64,000 nucleotides of DNA, from positions 496,001-560,000 of the forward strand of contig NZ_QDKM01000002.1 in the NCBI RefSeq assembly GCF_003076755.1. The letters are read 5' to 3'. Under the pieces are notes generated by a model, which saw nothing but the letters and a program-made list of their open reading frames with translations, was not told the DNA's origin and made no database searches. A program made the position numbers and the translations under genes. Below, in pieces: positions 56,495 through 64,000 of this stretch (positions within the stretch are counted from its first letter, which is position 1; every line of letters begins with the position of its first letter). This DNA is from Pararhodobacter oceanensis. GTDB taxonomy: Bacteria > Pseudomonadota > Alphaproteobacteria > Rhodobacterales > Rhodobacteraceae.

Positions 56495-57513
56495 CCGGCT
56501 CCGCCCTTTTGAAACCCACCGATAACAGCGTCGCAGAACCGGCTGACGAGGCGCTCTTGTCGGTGCGCAATCTCTGCACCTATTTTCCCGTGCGCGGGGC
56601 CACGCCTTTTGCGCCCAAACGGGTGGTGAAAGCGGTGGACAACCTGTCGCTGGAAGTCGGGCGCGGCAAGATCGTCAGCATTGTCGGCGAGTCCGGCTCG
56701 GGCAAGACCACCGCTGGACGCTCGATCCTGCGGCTGATCGAGCCGACCTCGGGGCAGGTGATGTTCGACGGTATGGATCTGGGCCAGTTGGGGCCGCGCG
56801 CCCTGCGTGATGCGCGGCGCAAGATGCAGATCATTTTCCAAGACCCGTTCGCCAGTCTGAACCCGCGGATGAGCATCGGCGGGATCATTGCCGAGGGGCT
56901 GAAACTGCACAGTATCGGCGAGGGCCGCGCCGACCAGCGTGACCGCGTCGCGGCGCTGCTCGAACGCGTGGGGCTGAGCGCCGATCACATGCGCCGCTAT
57001 CCGCATGAGTTCTCGGGTGGCCAGCGCCAGCGGGTGGGCATTGCCCGTGCCTTGGCGGTGGAGCCGGATTTCATTCTGGCCGATGAACCGGTCTCGGCGC
57101 TGGATGTGTCGATTCAGGCGCAAGTCCTCAACCTGTTGCAGGATCTGCGCGAGGATCTGGGGCTGACGATGGTGTTCATCGCCCATGATCTGAGCGTGGT
57201 CGAATACCTCTCGGACCGTGTCGCGGTGATGTATCTGGGGCGGATCATGGAGATCGCCGATGCGCGCGATCTCTACGCCAACCCGCAGCATCCCTATACC
57301 GAGGCGCTGCTCTCAGCGGCGCCGATCCCCGAGCCGGGGGCGGCGCGCAACCGCATCATGCTCAAGGGCGAGACACCCTCGCCGATTGATCCGCCTTCGG
57401 GCTGTGTGTTTCGCACCCGTTGCCCGATTGCCGGGCCGGAATGCGCGACGACGACGCCCGACCTCAAGCCTTTGGGCAAGGGCCATTCGGTCGCCTGCCT
57501 GAAGCGCGGTTGA
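56491..57513 (+). CDS. Dipeptide/oligopeptide/nickel-type ABC transporter ATPase (DppF/OppF-like)
   Basis: A 340-residue partner ATPase: N-terminal LSVRNLCTYFPVRGA, Walker A GESGSGKTTAGRSILRLIEP, signature FSGGQRQRVGIARAL, Walker B FILADEPVSALD and C-terminal GCVFRTRCPIAGPEC. Heterodimerises with the preceding gene product. The binding protein gene follows after 60 bp. Confidence 0.93.
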   Translation: MTGSALLKPTDNSVAEPADEALLSVRNLCTYFPVRGATPFAPKRVVKAVDNLSLEVGRGKIVSIVGESGSGKTTAGRSILRLIEPTSGQVMFDGMDLGQLGPRALRDARRKMQIIFQDPFASLNPRMSIGGIIAEGLKLHSIGEGRADQRDRVAALLERVGLSADHMRRYPHEFSGGQRQRVGIARALAVEPDFILADEPVSALDVSIQAQVLNLLQDLREDLGLTMVFIAHDLSVVEYLSDRVAVMYLGRIMEIADARDLYANPQHPYTEALLSAAPIPEPGAARNRIMLKGETPSPIDPPSGCVFRTRCPIAGPECATTTPDLKPLGKGHSVACLKRG

Positions 57514-57573
57514 GCCTGCGCCGCGCGCGCAGGGCCTGACCATAACAACAACAACGACGTCAACGAGGAGAAG

Positions 57574-59103
57574 ATGATGAAACGCTTTACCCTTCTTTCG
57601 ACGGTTGCGAGCTTTGCTGCCACTCTGGCGCTTGCCGCACCGGTCTGGGCGGATTCGCCCCTGCGCGGTGGCATCCTTCAGGTCGGTCTGGCCGATGATC
57701 CGCCCGAGCTGGACCCGCATCTGAGCAGCTCGAACGCCTCGCGCACCATCCTGCACAACATCTTCGCGACGCTGGTCGAGGTGGATGACAAGCTGCAGAT
57801 CCAGCCGGAACTGGCCGAGCGTTGGGAGGTCAGCGAGGATGGCCGCCAGTATACATTCTATCTGCGCGACGGGGTGAAGTTCCACGACGGCACCACGCTG
57901 GATGCCGATGCGGTGGCGTTCAACTTTGACCGGATGCGCGACGCCGATGAATTCGGCTCGGCCCGCGCAGGTGAGTTGGCCTTTGTCGAGGACGTGAAGG
58001 TTGACGGCCCGCTGCAAGTCACCGTGACCCTCAGCCAGCCCTACGGCGGTTTTCTGCCGGCGCTGGCCAGCTGGTCGGGGATGATTGTCTCGCCCACGGC
58101 TGTCGAAGAGCATGGCCGCGATTTCGGGCAGGTGCTGGTGGGGGCGGGGCCGTTCCGCTTTGTCAACCGCATCCGCGACGACCGTGTGGTGCTCGAGCGG
58201 TTTGACGAGTATTTCAAGGACGGTCTGCCGTATCTGGACGGGGTGGTCTACCGCCCCTTTGTGGATGCCGAAGCGCGGATTGTGAACCTTGAGACCGGCT
58301 CGATCCATATCATCAATACGGTGCCGGGCCGCGCGGTGAACCGCCTGCAAGAGAGCGAGGATATCAACCTGTCGATCGTCGGCGGGCTGGGGTTTCGCGG
58401 GATCTGGGTCAACGTCGACTCCGATGAGCTGGGTTCGCGTGAGCGCCGCGCCGCGCTTTCGGCCTGTATCGACCGCCGCGTGGTGGTGAATAGCATCTTT
58501 GGCGAGGCCGCGGTGCCTGCCGTGGGGCCGTTCTCGCCCGCGACCTGGGTGGTCGATAGCGCCGAAGAAGCGCCGCACCGCGATGTTGACGCCGCGCGCG
58601 CTGCGCTGGCCGAGGCAGGGGTGCCCGACGGGTTTTCCTTCCCGCTGTTGATCACACCGGATGACGAGAGCATCCGCGTCGCCTCGATCTATGCGGCGAT
58701 GTGCTCGGAGGTGGGTATCGACATCCAGCTGCAGCAGGTCGAATTCGGCACCATCCTGTCGCGTATGGCCGAGGGCAATTACGCCGGTGCGCAGATCGAG
58801 TTGAGCCCGCGCAACGACCCCGATCTGAGCGCGCATCCGTGGTTCCATTCGAGCGGTGGGGTGAACTTTAGCCACTACGCCAGCCCCGAGATGGACCGTG
58901 TGCTTGATGAGGCCCGTGCGGCGGTCGATCAGGGTGAGCGTCGTGCGCTGTATCGCGAGGCATTGGAGCTGTTCAACACCGACTTCCCCTATGTCTTTGT
59001 CTACCATCTGCAAGAGATGAAAGCGCACCGCGCCGAGATGATGGGCTACCGCCACATCCCGGATTCGATGATGCGCTTCGAAGACGTCTGGCTGCAGGAC
59101 TGA
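57574..59103 (+). CDS. Family 5 extracellular solute-binding protein
   Basis: A 509-residue periplasmic binding protein of the DppA/OppA/NikA class. Signal peptide MMKRFTLLSTVASFAATLALA with cleavage near VWA-DS. The family start GGILQVGLADDPPELDPHLSSSNASRTILHNIFATLVEVDD and LAERWEVSEDGRQYTFYLRDGVKFHDG are clear. GAGGAGAAG precedes two successive ATGs. Ligand unknown; the amidase operon upstream suggests an amide or short peptide. Confidence 0.93.
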   Translation: MMKRFTLLSTVASFAATLALAAPVWADSPLRGGILQVGLADDPPELDPHLSSSNASRTILHNIFATLVEVDDKLQIQPELAERWEVSEDGRQYTFYLRDGVKFHDGTTLDADAVAFNFDRMRDADEFGSARAGELAFVEDVKVDGPLQVTVTLSQPYGGFLPALASWSGMIVSPTAVEEHGRDFGQVLVGAGPFRFVNRIRDDRVVLERFDEYFKDGLPYLDGVVYRPFVDAEARIVNLETGSIHIINTVPGRAVNRLQESEDINLSIVGGLGFRGIWVNVDSDELGSRERRAALSACIDRRVVVNSIFGEAAVPAVGPFSPATWVVDSAEEAPHRDVDAARAALAEAGVPDGFSFPLLITPDDESIRVASIYAAMCSEVGIDIQLQQVEFGTILSRMAEGNYAGAQIELSPRNDPDLSAHPWFHSSGGVNFSHYASPEMDRVLDEARAAVDQGERRALYREALELFNTDFPYVFVYHLQEMKAHRAEMMGYRHIPDSMMRFEDVWLQD

Positions 59104-59160
59104 CCCTAACACCGGCTGCGGCGCAATCTGTGCCGCAGCCCCCAAACCCTCTGGAATACC

Positions 59161-60105
59161 ATGCTGGTTTTTATCTTTCGCCGTTTGCTCGGTATCTTGC
59201 CGATCCTGTTCCTGATCACCCTCGCGGTGTTTCTGGTGATGCAGGTATTGCCGGGGGATCCGGCGCTGATGATCCTTGGCACCGAGGCCACGCCCGAAGC
59301 GCTGGCGGCGATCCGCGAGCGCTTGGGTCTGAACCAGCCGCTTTATATGCAGTATCTGAGCTGGATCGGAAACGTGTTGAGCGGCGATCTGGGCCGCTCG
59401 ATGGTCGATAACTCGCCGGTCTCGCGGGCGATCCTCTATGCGCTGCCGGTGACCTTGCAGATCAGCTTTCTGGCGATCCTGATCGCGCTGGTGATCGGCG
59501 TGCCGGCGGGGGTCATCGGTGCCACCCGTCGCGGCGGTATCGGCGATACGGTGGTCAGCCTGATCGGGTTTTCCTGCATCTCGCTGCCCGGATTCTGGGT
59601 GGCGATCCTGCTGCTGTATGTGCTCTCGCTCTATCTGGGGTGGCTGCCGTCCTCGGGGTTTGTGCGGCTGCATGAGGATTGGATCGGCAGTCTGCAAACC
59701 TCGATCATGCCGGCGATTGCGCTGGGCCTGCGGCCGGCGGGGATTTTCATGCGGCTGGTGCGCTCGTCGATGCTGGAAGCGATGAAATCCGACTATGTGC
59801 GCACCGCCCGCGCCAAGGGCATCACCGCGATGAAGGTGACCCTGCGCCACGGGCTGCGGACCTCGCTGATCCCGCTGTTGACCGTGCTCAGCGTCGAGTT
59901 TGCCGCGCTTTTGGGCAATGTGGTGGTGATCGACACGATCTTTGGCCTGCCGGGCTTCGGGCGGCTGATCTACAACTCGGTTCTGCGGCTGGATCTGACG
60001 ATGATGCAAAGCCTCGTGTTGATTTTCGCGGTCTCGGTGATCTTGATTAACCTGTTGACGGATGTGGCTTATTTCATCCTCGACCCGCGCATCAAGGAGC
60101 GCTGA
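59161..60105 (+). CDS. Peptide-type ABC transporter permease (DppB-like)
   Basis: A 314-residue permease with six helices. N-terminal FIFRRLLGILPILFLITLAVFLVMQVLPGDPA and LGLNQPLYMQYLSWIGN are DppB/GsiC-like, and the EAA loop SDYVRTARAKGITAMKVTLRHGLRTSLIP is near 220-248. The next permease begins 1 bp after the stop. Confidence 0.93.
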   Translation: MLVFIFRRLLGILPILFLITLAVFLVMQVLPGDPALMILGTEATPEALAAIRERLGLNQPLYMQYLSWIGNVLSGDLGRSMVDNSPVSRAILYALPVTLQISFLAILIALVIGVPAGVIGATRRGGIGDTVVSLIGFSCISLPGFWVAILLLYVLSLYLGWLPSSGFVRLHEDWIGSLQTSIMPAIALGLRPAGIFMRLVRSSMLEAMKSDYVRTARAKGITAMKVTLRHGLRTSLIPLLTVLSVEFAALLGNVVVIDTIFGLPGFGRLIYNSVLRLDLTMMQSLVLIFAVSVILINLLTDVAYFILDPRIKER

Positions 60106-60106
60106 G

Positions 60107-60937
60107 ATGGACCGTTTGCTGGTAAAAATGCGCGGCAAGCCTTTGGGCGCGCTGGGGCTGTTGATCGTGATTCTGCTGGTGTTGGTGGCGATTTTTGCGC
60201 CGCTGCTGGCGCCCTATAACCCGACCGACCCCGACTTTATGGCGATGCTGCAGGGGCCGAGCGATCAGTATATCTTGGGCACCGATGAATTGGGCCGCGA
60301 TATGCTCAGCCGCCTGATCTGGGGCGCGCGCGCCTCGCTGCAAGCGGGGCTGATTGCGGTGATCCTTGCGGCGGGGATCGGGGTGCCGATTGGGCTGATC
60401 TCGGGGTATTTCCGTGGGCCTCTGGACGAATATGTGGTGATGCGGCTGACCGATGCGATGATGGCATTTCCGGTGATCGTGCTGGCGCTGGCGCTGACCG
60501 CGATCATGGGGCCAAGCCTGTCGACGGCAATGGTCGCCATCGGCATCGTCTATGCGCCGATCTTCATCCGGCTGGCCCGTGCCCAGACCCTGAGCGTGCG
60601 CGAAACCGAATATGTCGAGGCCGCGCGCGCCCTTGGCAACCGTCATATCGGCATCATGATCAAACATGTGCTGCCCAATATCGCCAGCCCCCTGATCATC
60701 CAGATGTCGGTGAGCATGGCGACGGCGATTCTGGTGGAAAGCGCGCTCAGCTTTCTAGGTCTTGGCGTACAACCGCCGACGCCAAGCTGGGGCTCGATGC
60801 TGCGGATCGGCACCAACTATATGCAAGAGGCGCCGTGGATTGCCTTCTGGCCCGGTCTGGCGATCTTTGTCGCGGTCTTGGGGATCAACCTGTTCGGCGA
60901 TGCCTTGCGCGACGTGCTGGACCCGCGCGACAGGTAG
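60107..60937 (+). CDS. Peptide-type ABC transporter permease (DppC-like)
   Basis: A 276-residue second permease: N-terminal helix LGLLIVILLVLVAIFAPLLAPYNP, TDELGRDMLSRLIWGARASLQ near 62-82, EAA loop TEYVEAARALGNRHIGIMIKHVLPNI and the ending FLGLGVQPPTPSWGSML. AAGGAG lies six bases before the ATG. Last gene of the transporter operon. Confidence 0.93.
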   Translation: MDRLLVKMRGKPLGALGLLIVILLVLVAIFAPLLAPYNPTDPDFMAMLQGPSDQYILGTDELGRDMLSRLIWGARASLQAGLIAVILAAGIGVPIGLISGYFRGPLDEYVVMRLTDAMMAFPVIVLALALTAIMGPSLSTAMVAIGIVYAPIFIRLARAQTLSVRETEYVEAARALGNRHIGIMIKHVLPNIASPLIIQMSVSMATAILVESALSFLGLGVQPPTPSWGSMLRIGTNYMQEAPWIAFWPGLAIFVAVLGINLFGDALRDVLDPRDR

Positions 60938-60943
60938 GGCTTG

Positions 60944-60975
60944 GGCGGGGCGGTCCATTCGGGATGCGCCCCGCC
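60944..60975. terminator. Shared hairpin between convergent ABC operons
   Basis: GGCGGGGCG (60944-60952) and CGCCCCGCC (60967-60975), a 9-bp stem in the 48-bp spacer between the two convergent operons. No T-tract, so termination would need help. Confidence 0.45.
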
Positions 60976-60985
60976 GATCATGTGT

Positions 60986-61753
60986 TCAGCGGATCGGCGA
61001 GGGGGCCAGTTCGACCGAAGGCGTGGGCTCACTGCGGCGGGTCAGATGGCGCAGATAGCGGCGCTCGATCCAGCGAAACACACGGGTGATCGCGAACACG
61101 ATGATGAAATACAGCAGGGCGGCGGTGATAAACCCTTCATAGGCCAGATAATAGCGCCCGTTCAGCCAGCGTCCGACGCCGAGGATATCCTGCAATGTGA
61201 TTGTGCTGGCGACCACCGAGCCGTGCAGCATGAAGATCACCTCGTTGGAATAGGCGGGGATCGCGCGGCGAAAGGCCGAGGGCAGGATGATGCGCCGCAT
61301 CCGGCTGCGATAGGAATGGCCGGTGGCAATCGCCGCCTCGACCTCGCCCTTGGGCGTGTCGATGATCGCCCCGCGCAACAGCTCGGTGGTATAGGCGGCG
61401 GTGTTGAGGGTGAAGGCGATCAGCGCGCACCACCAAGCCGACGACAGGATCGGATCCCATAGCCAGCTGTCGCGCACCACGGTGAATTGACCGAGCCCGT
61501 AATAGATCAAATAGGTCTGCACCAACAGCGGCGTGCCGCGAAACACATAGGTGTAGCCCCAGATCACAGGGTTCCAGAGCCGGTGGTTGGAGGCACGCGC
61601 GATGGCCATGGGGATTGCGATGATCCCGCCGATCAGCAGCGCCAGAAATGTCAGGTTCAGCGTCATCCAGACGCCCCAGAGAAAGCGGTCGAAATTCGCC
61701 GCGATCAGTGCCACATCCAGCGGAATATAGGCGAGGAGTTGCTCAACACTCAT
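60986..61753 (-). CDS. Polar amino-acid ABC transporter permease (HisM/ArtM-like)
   Basis: A 255-residue permease with about five helices. RGTPLLVQTYLIYYGLGQ near 72-89, NTAAYTTELLRGAIIDTPKGEVEAA near 115-139 and RRIILPSAFRRAIPAYSNEVIFML are signatures of His/Glu/Arg-type permeases. It overlaps the sister permease gene by 4 bp. Confidence 0.92.
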   Translation of the reverse strand: MSVEQLLAYIPLDVALIAANFDRFLWGVWMTLNLTFLALLIGGIIAIPMAIARASNHRLWNPVIWGYTYVFRGTPLLVQTYLIYYGLGQFTVVRDSWLWDPILSSAWWCALIAFTLNTAAYTTELLRGAIIDTPKGEVEAAIATGHSYRSRMRRIILPSAFRRAIPAYSNEVIFMLHGSVVASTITLQDILGVGRWLNGRYYLAYEGFITAALLYFIIVFAITRVFRWIERRYLRHLTRRSEPTPSVELAPSPIR

Positions 61754-62439
61754 GCCCGCACCACGCCACGGCTATAGCGCCGGTCCAAGGCCCGGAACGC
61801 GAGGTCGGAGAGGCCGGTGAGCATCAGATAGATCACAAAGGCCGCCGCCATGAAGGTGAAGAGTTGCCCCGTCGAACGCCCGGCGGTGAAGGCGTTATAG
61901 ACCAGATCCTGCAGCCCGATCACCGAGACCAGCGCGGTGGTCTTGAGTTGCACCAGCCAGTTGTTGGTGAACCCCGGCAGCGCATAGCGCACCATCTGCG
62001 GCCAGATAATATGGCGGAAAATCAGGGATTTGCGCATGCCGCAGCTAACACCGGCCTCGATCTGTCCGGGCGGGATCGCCATGATCGCGCCGCGGAAGGT
62101 CTCGGTGAAATAGGCGCCAAAGATCACCCCGATGGTGGCGGCTCCGGCGGCAAATTTGCTGATATCGACATAGCCCCAGAGACCGGTGGCATAGCCGAGT
62201 TCATTGATCATCACCTGCCCGCCAAAGAACACCAGAAGGATCAGCACCAGATCGGGCACGCCGCGCACCAGTGTTGTATAGATGCCCGCAAGACGCTGCG
62301 CGAGGCGGTTCTTGGAAAGTTTGGCCCAAGCGCCCAACAGCCCGAACACCAGCGCAATGGCCAGCGAGACCAGCGCCAGTTTGACCGTCATCCATGTGCC
62401 GGCGAGCAATTGGGAATGATATTCGAGTAACAGGTCCAT
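61750..62439 (-). CDS. Polar amino-acid ABC transporter permease (HisQ/ArtQ-like)
   Basis: A 229-residue permease: VRGVPDLVLILLVFFGGQ near 58-75, AYFTETFRGAIMAIPPGQIEAGVSCGM near 105-131 and RYALPGFTNNWLVQLKTTALVSVIG are family landmarks. Pairs with the HisM-like protein. Confidence 0.92.
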   Translation of the reverse strand: MDLLLEYHSQLLAGTWMTVKLALVSLAIALVFGLLGAWAKLSKNRLAQRLAGIYTTLVRGVPDLVLILLVFFGGQVMINELGYATGLWGYVDISKFAAGAATIGVIFGAYFTETFRGAIMAIPPGQIEAGVSCGMRKSLIFRHIIWPQMVRYALPGFTNNWLVQLKTTALVSVIGLQDLVYNAFTAGRSTGQLFTFMAAAFVIYLMLTGLSDLAFRALDRRYSRGVVRA

Positions 62440-62511
62440 CGCGGGCCTCGGTAAATGGTTTGGGGGCGGGCCACAGGGTCGCGGCCCGCCCGATGTCTCA
62501 GCGGCCCTGGA

Positions 62512-63294
62512 TCACTCGGCGGGGCGACCGCCGTAGATGTCAAAGGGGAAATAGCTGTCGTTGATCTCGGCATAGGTGCCGTTTTCGCGGATCGCCAGAA
62601 TCGCGGCGCTGAATGCCTCGCGCAGCGCGTCTTCATTCTGCCGCAGCGCCACGCCGACGCCTTCGCCGTAGCAGTCAACATCCAGATGGTCGCCACCGAC
62701 AAAGCGGTAATCCGCGCCTTCATCGGTCGAGAGGAAGGATTCCTCGGCGATCAGGCTGTCGGACAATTGCGCGTCGATACGGCCCAGAACCAGATCGCGG
62801 AACACCTCTTCTTGGGTGCCGTAAAGAACGATCTCGGCCTCGGGAAAGGCTTTTTCGGCGTAACACTGGTGGGTGGCGCCGCGCTGCACGCCGATGCGGC
62901 GACCGGCGAGCCCCTCAGCGGTGCCCTCGAACCCGGCATCCACCGGCGCGACGATGCGGGCCGGGGTTTGATAGTAGCGGTCCGAGAAGTCAATCTGGCG
63001 GCGGCGCTCTTCGGTGATCGACATCGAGGCGATGATCGCATCGAACCGGCGGCCCAGAAGGGCAGGGATCATCCCGTCCCATTCCTGCTCGACCAATTCG
63101 CAGTCGCGCTGCATTTCGGCGCAGAGGGCATGGGCGATCTCGATATCGAAACCGGCCAGCGTGCCATCGGATTCCTTATAGGAAAACGGCGGGTAGGCGC
63201 CCTCGACGCCAATGCGCAGCGTGTCTTGCGCGACGGCCGGAGCGGCGAAGGCCAAAGCGGCCATAGTGGATAGAAAAGCGTTGCGGATCATCAA
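62512..63294 (-). CDS. Polar amino-acid binding protein (HisJ/ArgT-like)
   Basis: A 260-residue family 3 solute-binding protein: signal peptide 1-22 (ending APAVA-QD), then TLRIGVEGAYPPFSYKESDGTLAGFDIEIAHALCAEM, and AIIASMSITEERRRQIDFSDRYYQTPAR. Motifs are those of lysine/arginine/ornithine or histidine receptors. GGAGGAGATATTG upstream contains the ribosome site. Confidence 0.92.
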   Translation of the reverse strand: MMIRNAFLSTMAALAFAAPAVAQDTLRIGVEGAYPPFSYKESDGTLAGFDIEIAHALCAEMQRDCELVEQEWDGMIPALLGRRFDAIIASMSITEERRRQIDFSDRYYQTPARIVAPVDAGFEGTAEGLAGRRIGVQRGATHQCYAEKAFPEAEIVLYGTQEEVFRDLVLGRIDAQLSDSLIAEESFLSTDEGADYRFVGGDHLDVDCYGEGVGVALRQNEDALREAFSAAILAIRENGTYAEINDSYFPFDIYGGRPAE

Positions 63295-63312
63295 TATCTC
63301 CTCCTGGGTTGG

Positions 63313-64000
63313 TCAGTTCATGCGGGACAAAAAGGCCCGGAATTGCTCGGTTTCGGGGTTGGTAAACAGTTGCGAGGGCGGGCCTTCTTCGCAGATCTCG
63401 CCCTGATGCAGGAACACGGTTTTCGACGAGACATCGCGGGCAAACCCCATCTCATGGGTGACCACCAGCATGGTGCGGCCCTCTTCGGCGAGGTCGCGCA
63501 TCACGCTGAGCACCTCGCCGACCAGCTCGGGGTCGAGCGCCGAAGTCGGCTCGTCAAACAGCATCACATCGGGGTCCATCGCCAGCGCGCGGGCAATCGC
63601 GACGCGCTGTTGCTGGCCGCCCGAAAGATGCGCGGGGTAGTAATCGGCGCGGTCCGAGAGGCCGACCTTGGCCAAGAGCGCCTGCGCCTTGTCGCGGGCC
63701 TCGGATTTGGGGATCCCCTGCACATAAAGCGGGCCTTCGAGCACATTTTCCATCACCGTCATATGCGACCAGAGGTTGAAGCCCTGAAACACCATCGCCA
63801 GACGGGCGCGCATGCGTTCGACCTGCCGGATATCGGCGGGAATGGTCTCGCCGTGGCGGTTTTTCCGCATGCGGATTTTCTCGCCACCCAGATATACATC
63901 GCCGGAATTCGGCGTCTCCAGCAGGTTGATACAGCGCAGAAAGGTGCTTTTGCCCGACCCCGAGGCGCCGAGGATCGCGATCACATCGCCCTTTTGCGCC
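63313..64000 (-). CDS. Polar amino-acid ABC transporter ATPase (HisP/ArtP-like), N-terminus outside window
   Basis: C-terminal 228 residues or so of a HisP/GlnQ-type ATPase. The frame is open through the right edge ([26 protein letters not shown] is the Walker A region), followed by the Q-loop [18 protein letters not shown], signature [15 protein letters not shown] and Walker [15 protein letters not shown]. First gene of the four-gene transporter operon. Confidence 0.93.
   Translation of the reverse strand, partial: AQKGDVIAILGASGSGKSTFLRCINLLETPNSGDVYLGGEKIRMRKNRHGETIPADIRQVERMRARLAMVFQGFNLWSHMTVMENVLEGPLYVQGIPKSEARDKAQALLAKVGLSDRADYYPAHLSGGQQQRVAIARALAMDPDVMLFDEPTSALDPELVGEVLSVMRDLAEEGRTMLVVTHEMGFARDVSSKTVFLHQGEICEEGPPSQLFTNPETEQFRAFLSRMN

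Noticed and set aside
57313-60138. A 941-codon open frame on the minus strand
   Set aside because: It is antisense to the solute-binding protein and permease genes, has Arg/His/Gln-rich shadow composition and no recognisable motif or ribosome site; it is a by-product of GC-rich codon use.

Overview
The window looks like chromosomal DNA of a GC-rich alphaproteobacterium of the Rhodobacterales (Rhodobacteraceae/Roseobacter type). Supporting signs are GcrA with clusters of GANTC sites, an F1 operon ordered atpH-A-G-D-C without F0 genes, a cytochrome c very like Paracoccus c550, a DUF6280-type protein, and a dispersed intergenic repeat ending in GAGGATATTT...AAAGATG. I see no phage, IS element, rRNA or CRISPR.

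Layout. 1-13.2 kb is housekeeping: ribB (partial), a 2-hydroxyacid dehydrogenase with csaA and proC, a YbjN protein, a small membrane protein, a candidate structured RNA, mmcB, cytochrome c, an ABC-2 permease, gcrA, gpt, fabI, pdxH, a double cold-shock-domain protein, a DUF192 protein, tRNA-Pro(TGG), a class V aminotransferase, tRNA-Gly(TCC) and an orphan Flp-type pilin. 13.2-20.2 kb is an acyl-CoA catabolic locus: a TetR regulator divergent from a BKACE-family enzyme, then a two-subunit biotin carboxylase, a GST-like protein and an acyl-CoA dehydrogenase. 20.3-30.4 kb holds clpA, gloB, a methyltransferase and atpHAGDC; related GC-rich palindromic elements lie on both sides of the atp operon. 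31.0-32.4 kb is an AT-richer PD-(D/E)XK nuclease gene that looks acquired. 32.6-41.0 kb holds a secreted protein, rpiB, prs, a DsbA-fold isomerase, an alpha/beta hydrolase, a DUF6280 protein, efp, a CDP-alcohol phosphatidyltransferase, a DUF2855 protein and a YcaQ-like protein.

41.0-50.9 kb is a compact ten-gene minus-strand operon. It encodes a fused E1 alpha/beta thiamine-diphosphate dehydrogenase, an SDR lacking the usual Tyr/Lys pair, a NitT/TauT-type ABC importer, a Rieske oxygenase with its reductase, an HpcH/HpaI aldolase, an NTF2-like protein and an IclR regulator. It reads as one uptake-and-degradation pathway for an unidentified, probably aromatic or heterocyclic, acid.

52.0-60.9 kb encodes an AmiC-like sensor, an AmiR-like ANTAR antiterminator, an acetamidase/formamidase and a dipeptide/nickel-type ABC transporter. 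Two leaders, one before amiC and one before the transporter, share a promoter, a small hairpin, a GGCAYTCRAGCC hairpin and a large stem that overlaps that hairpin. In the second leader the large stem is a textbook terminator. This suggests AmiR-controlled antitermination of both transcription units and is my best candidate for an undescribed regulatory system. The right edge, 61-64 kb, is a polar amino-acid ABC transporter on the minus strand, with its ATPase cut by the window end.
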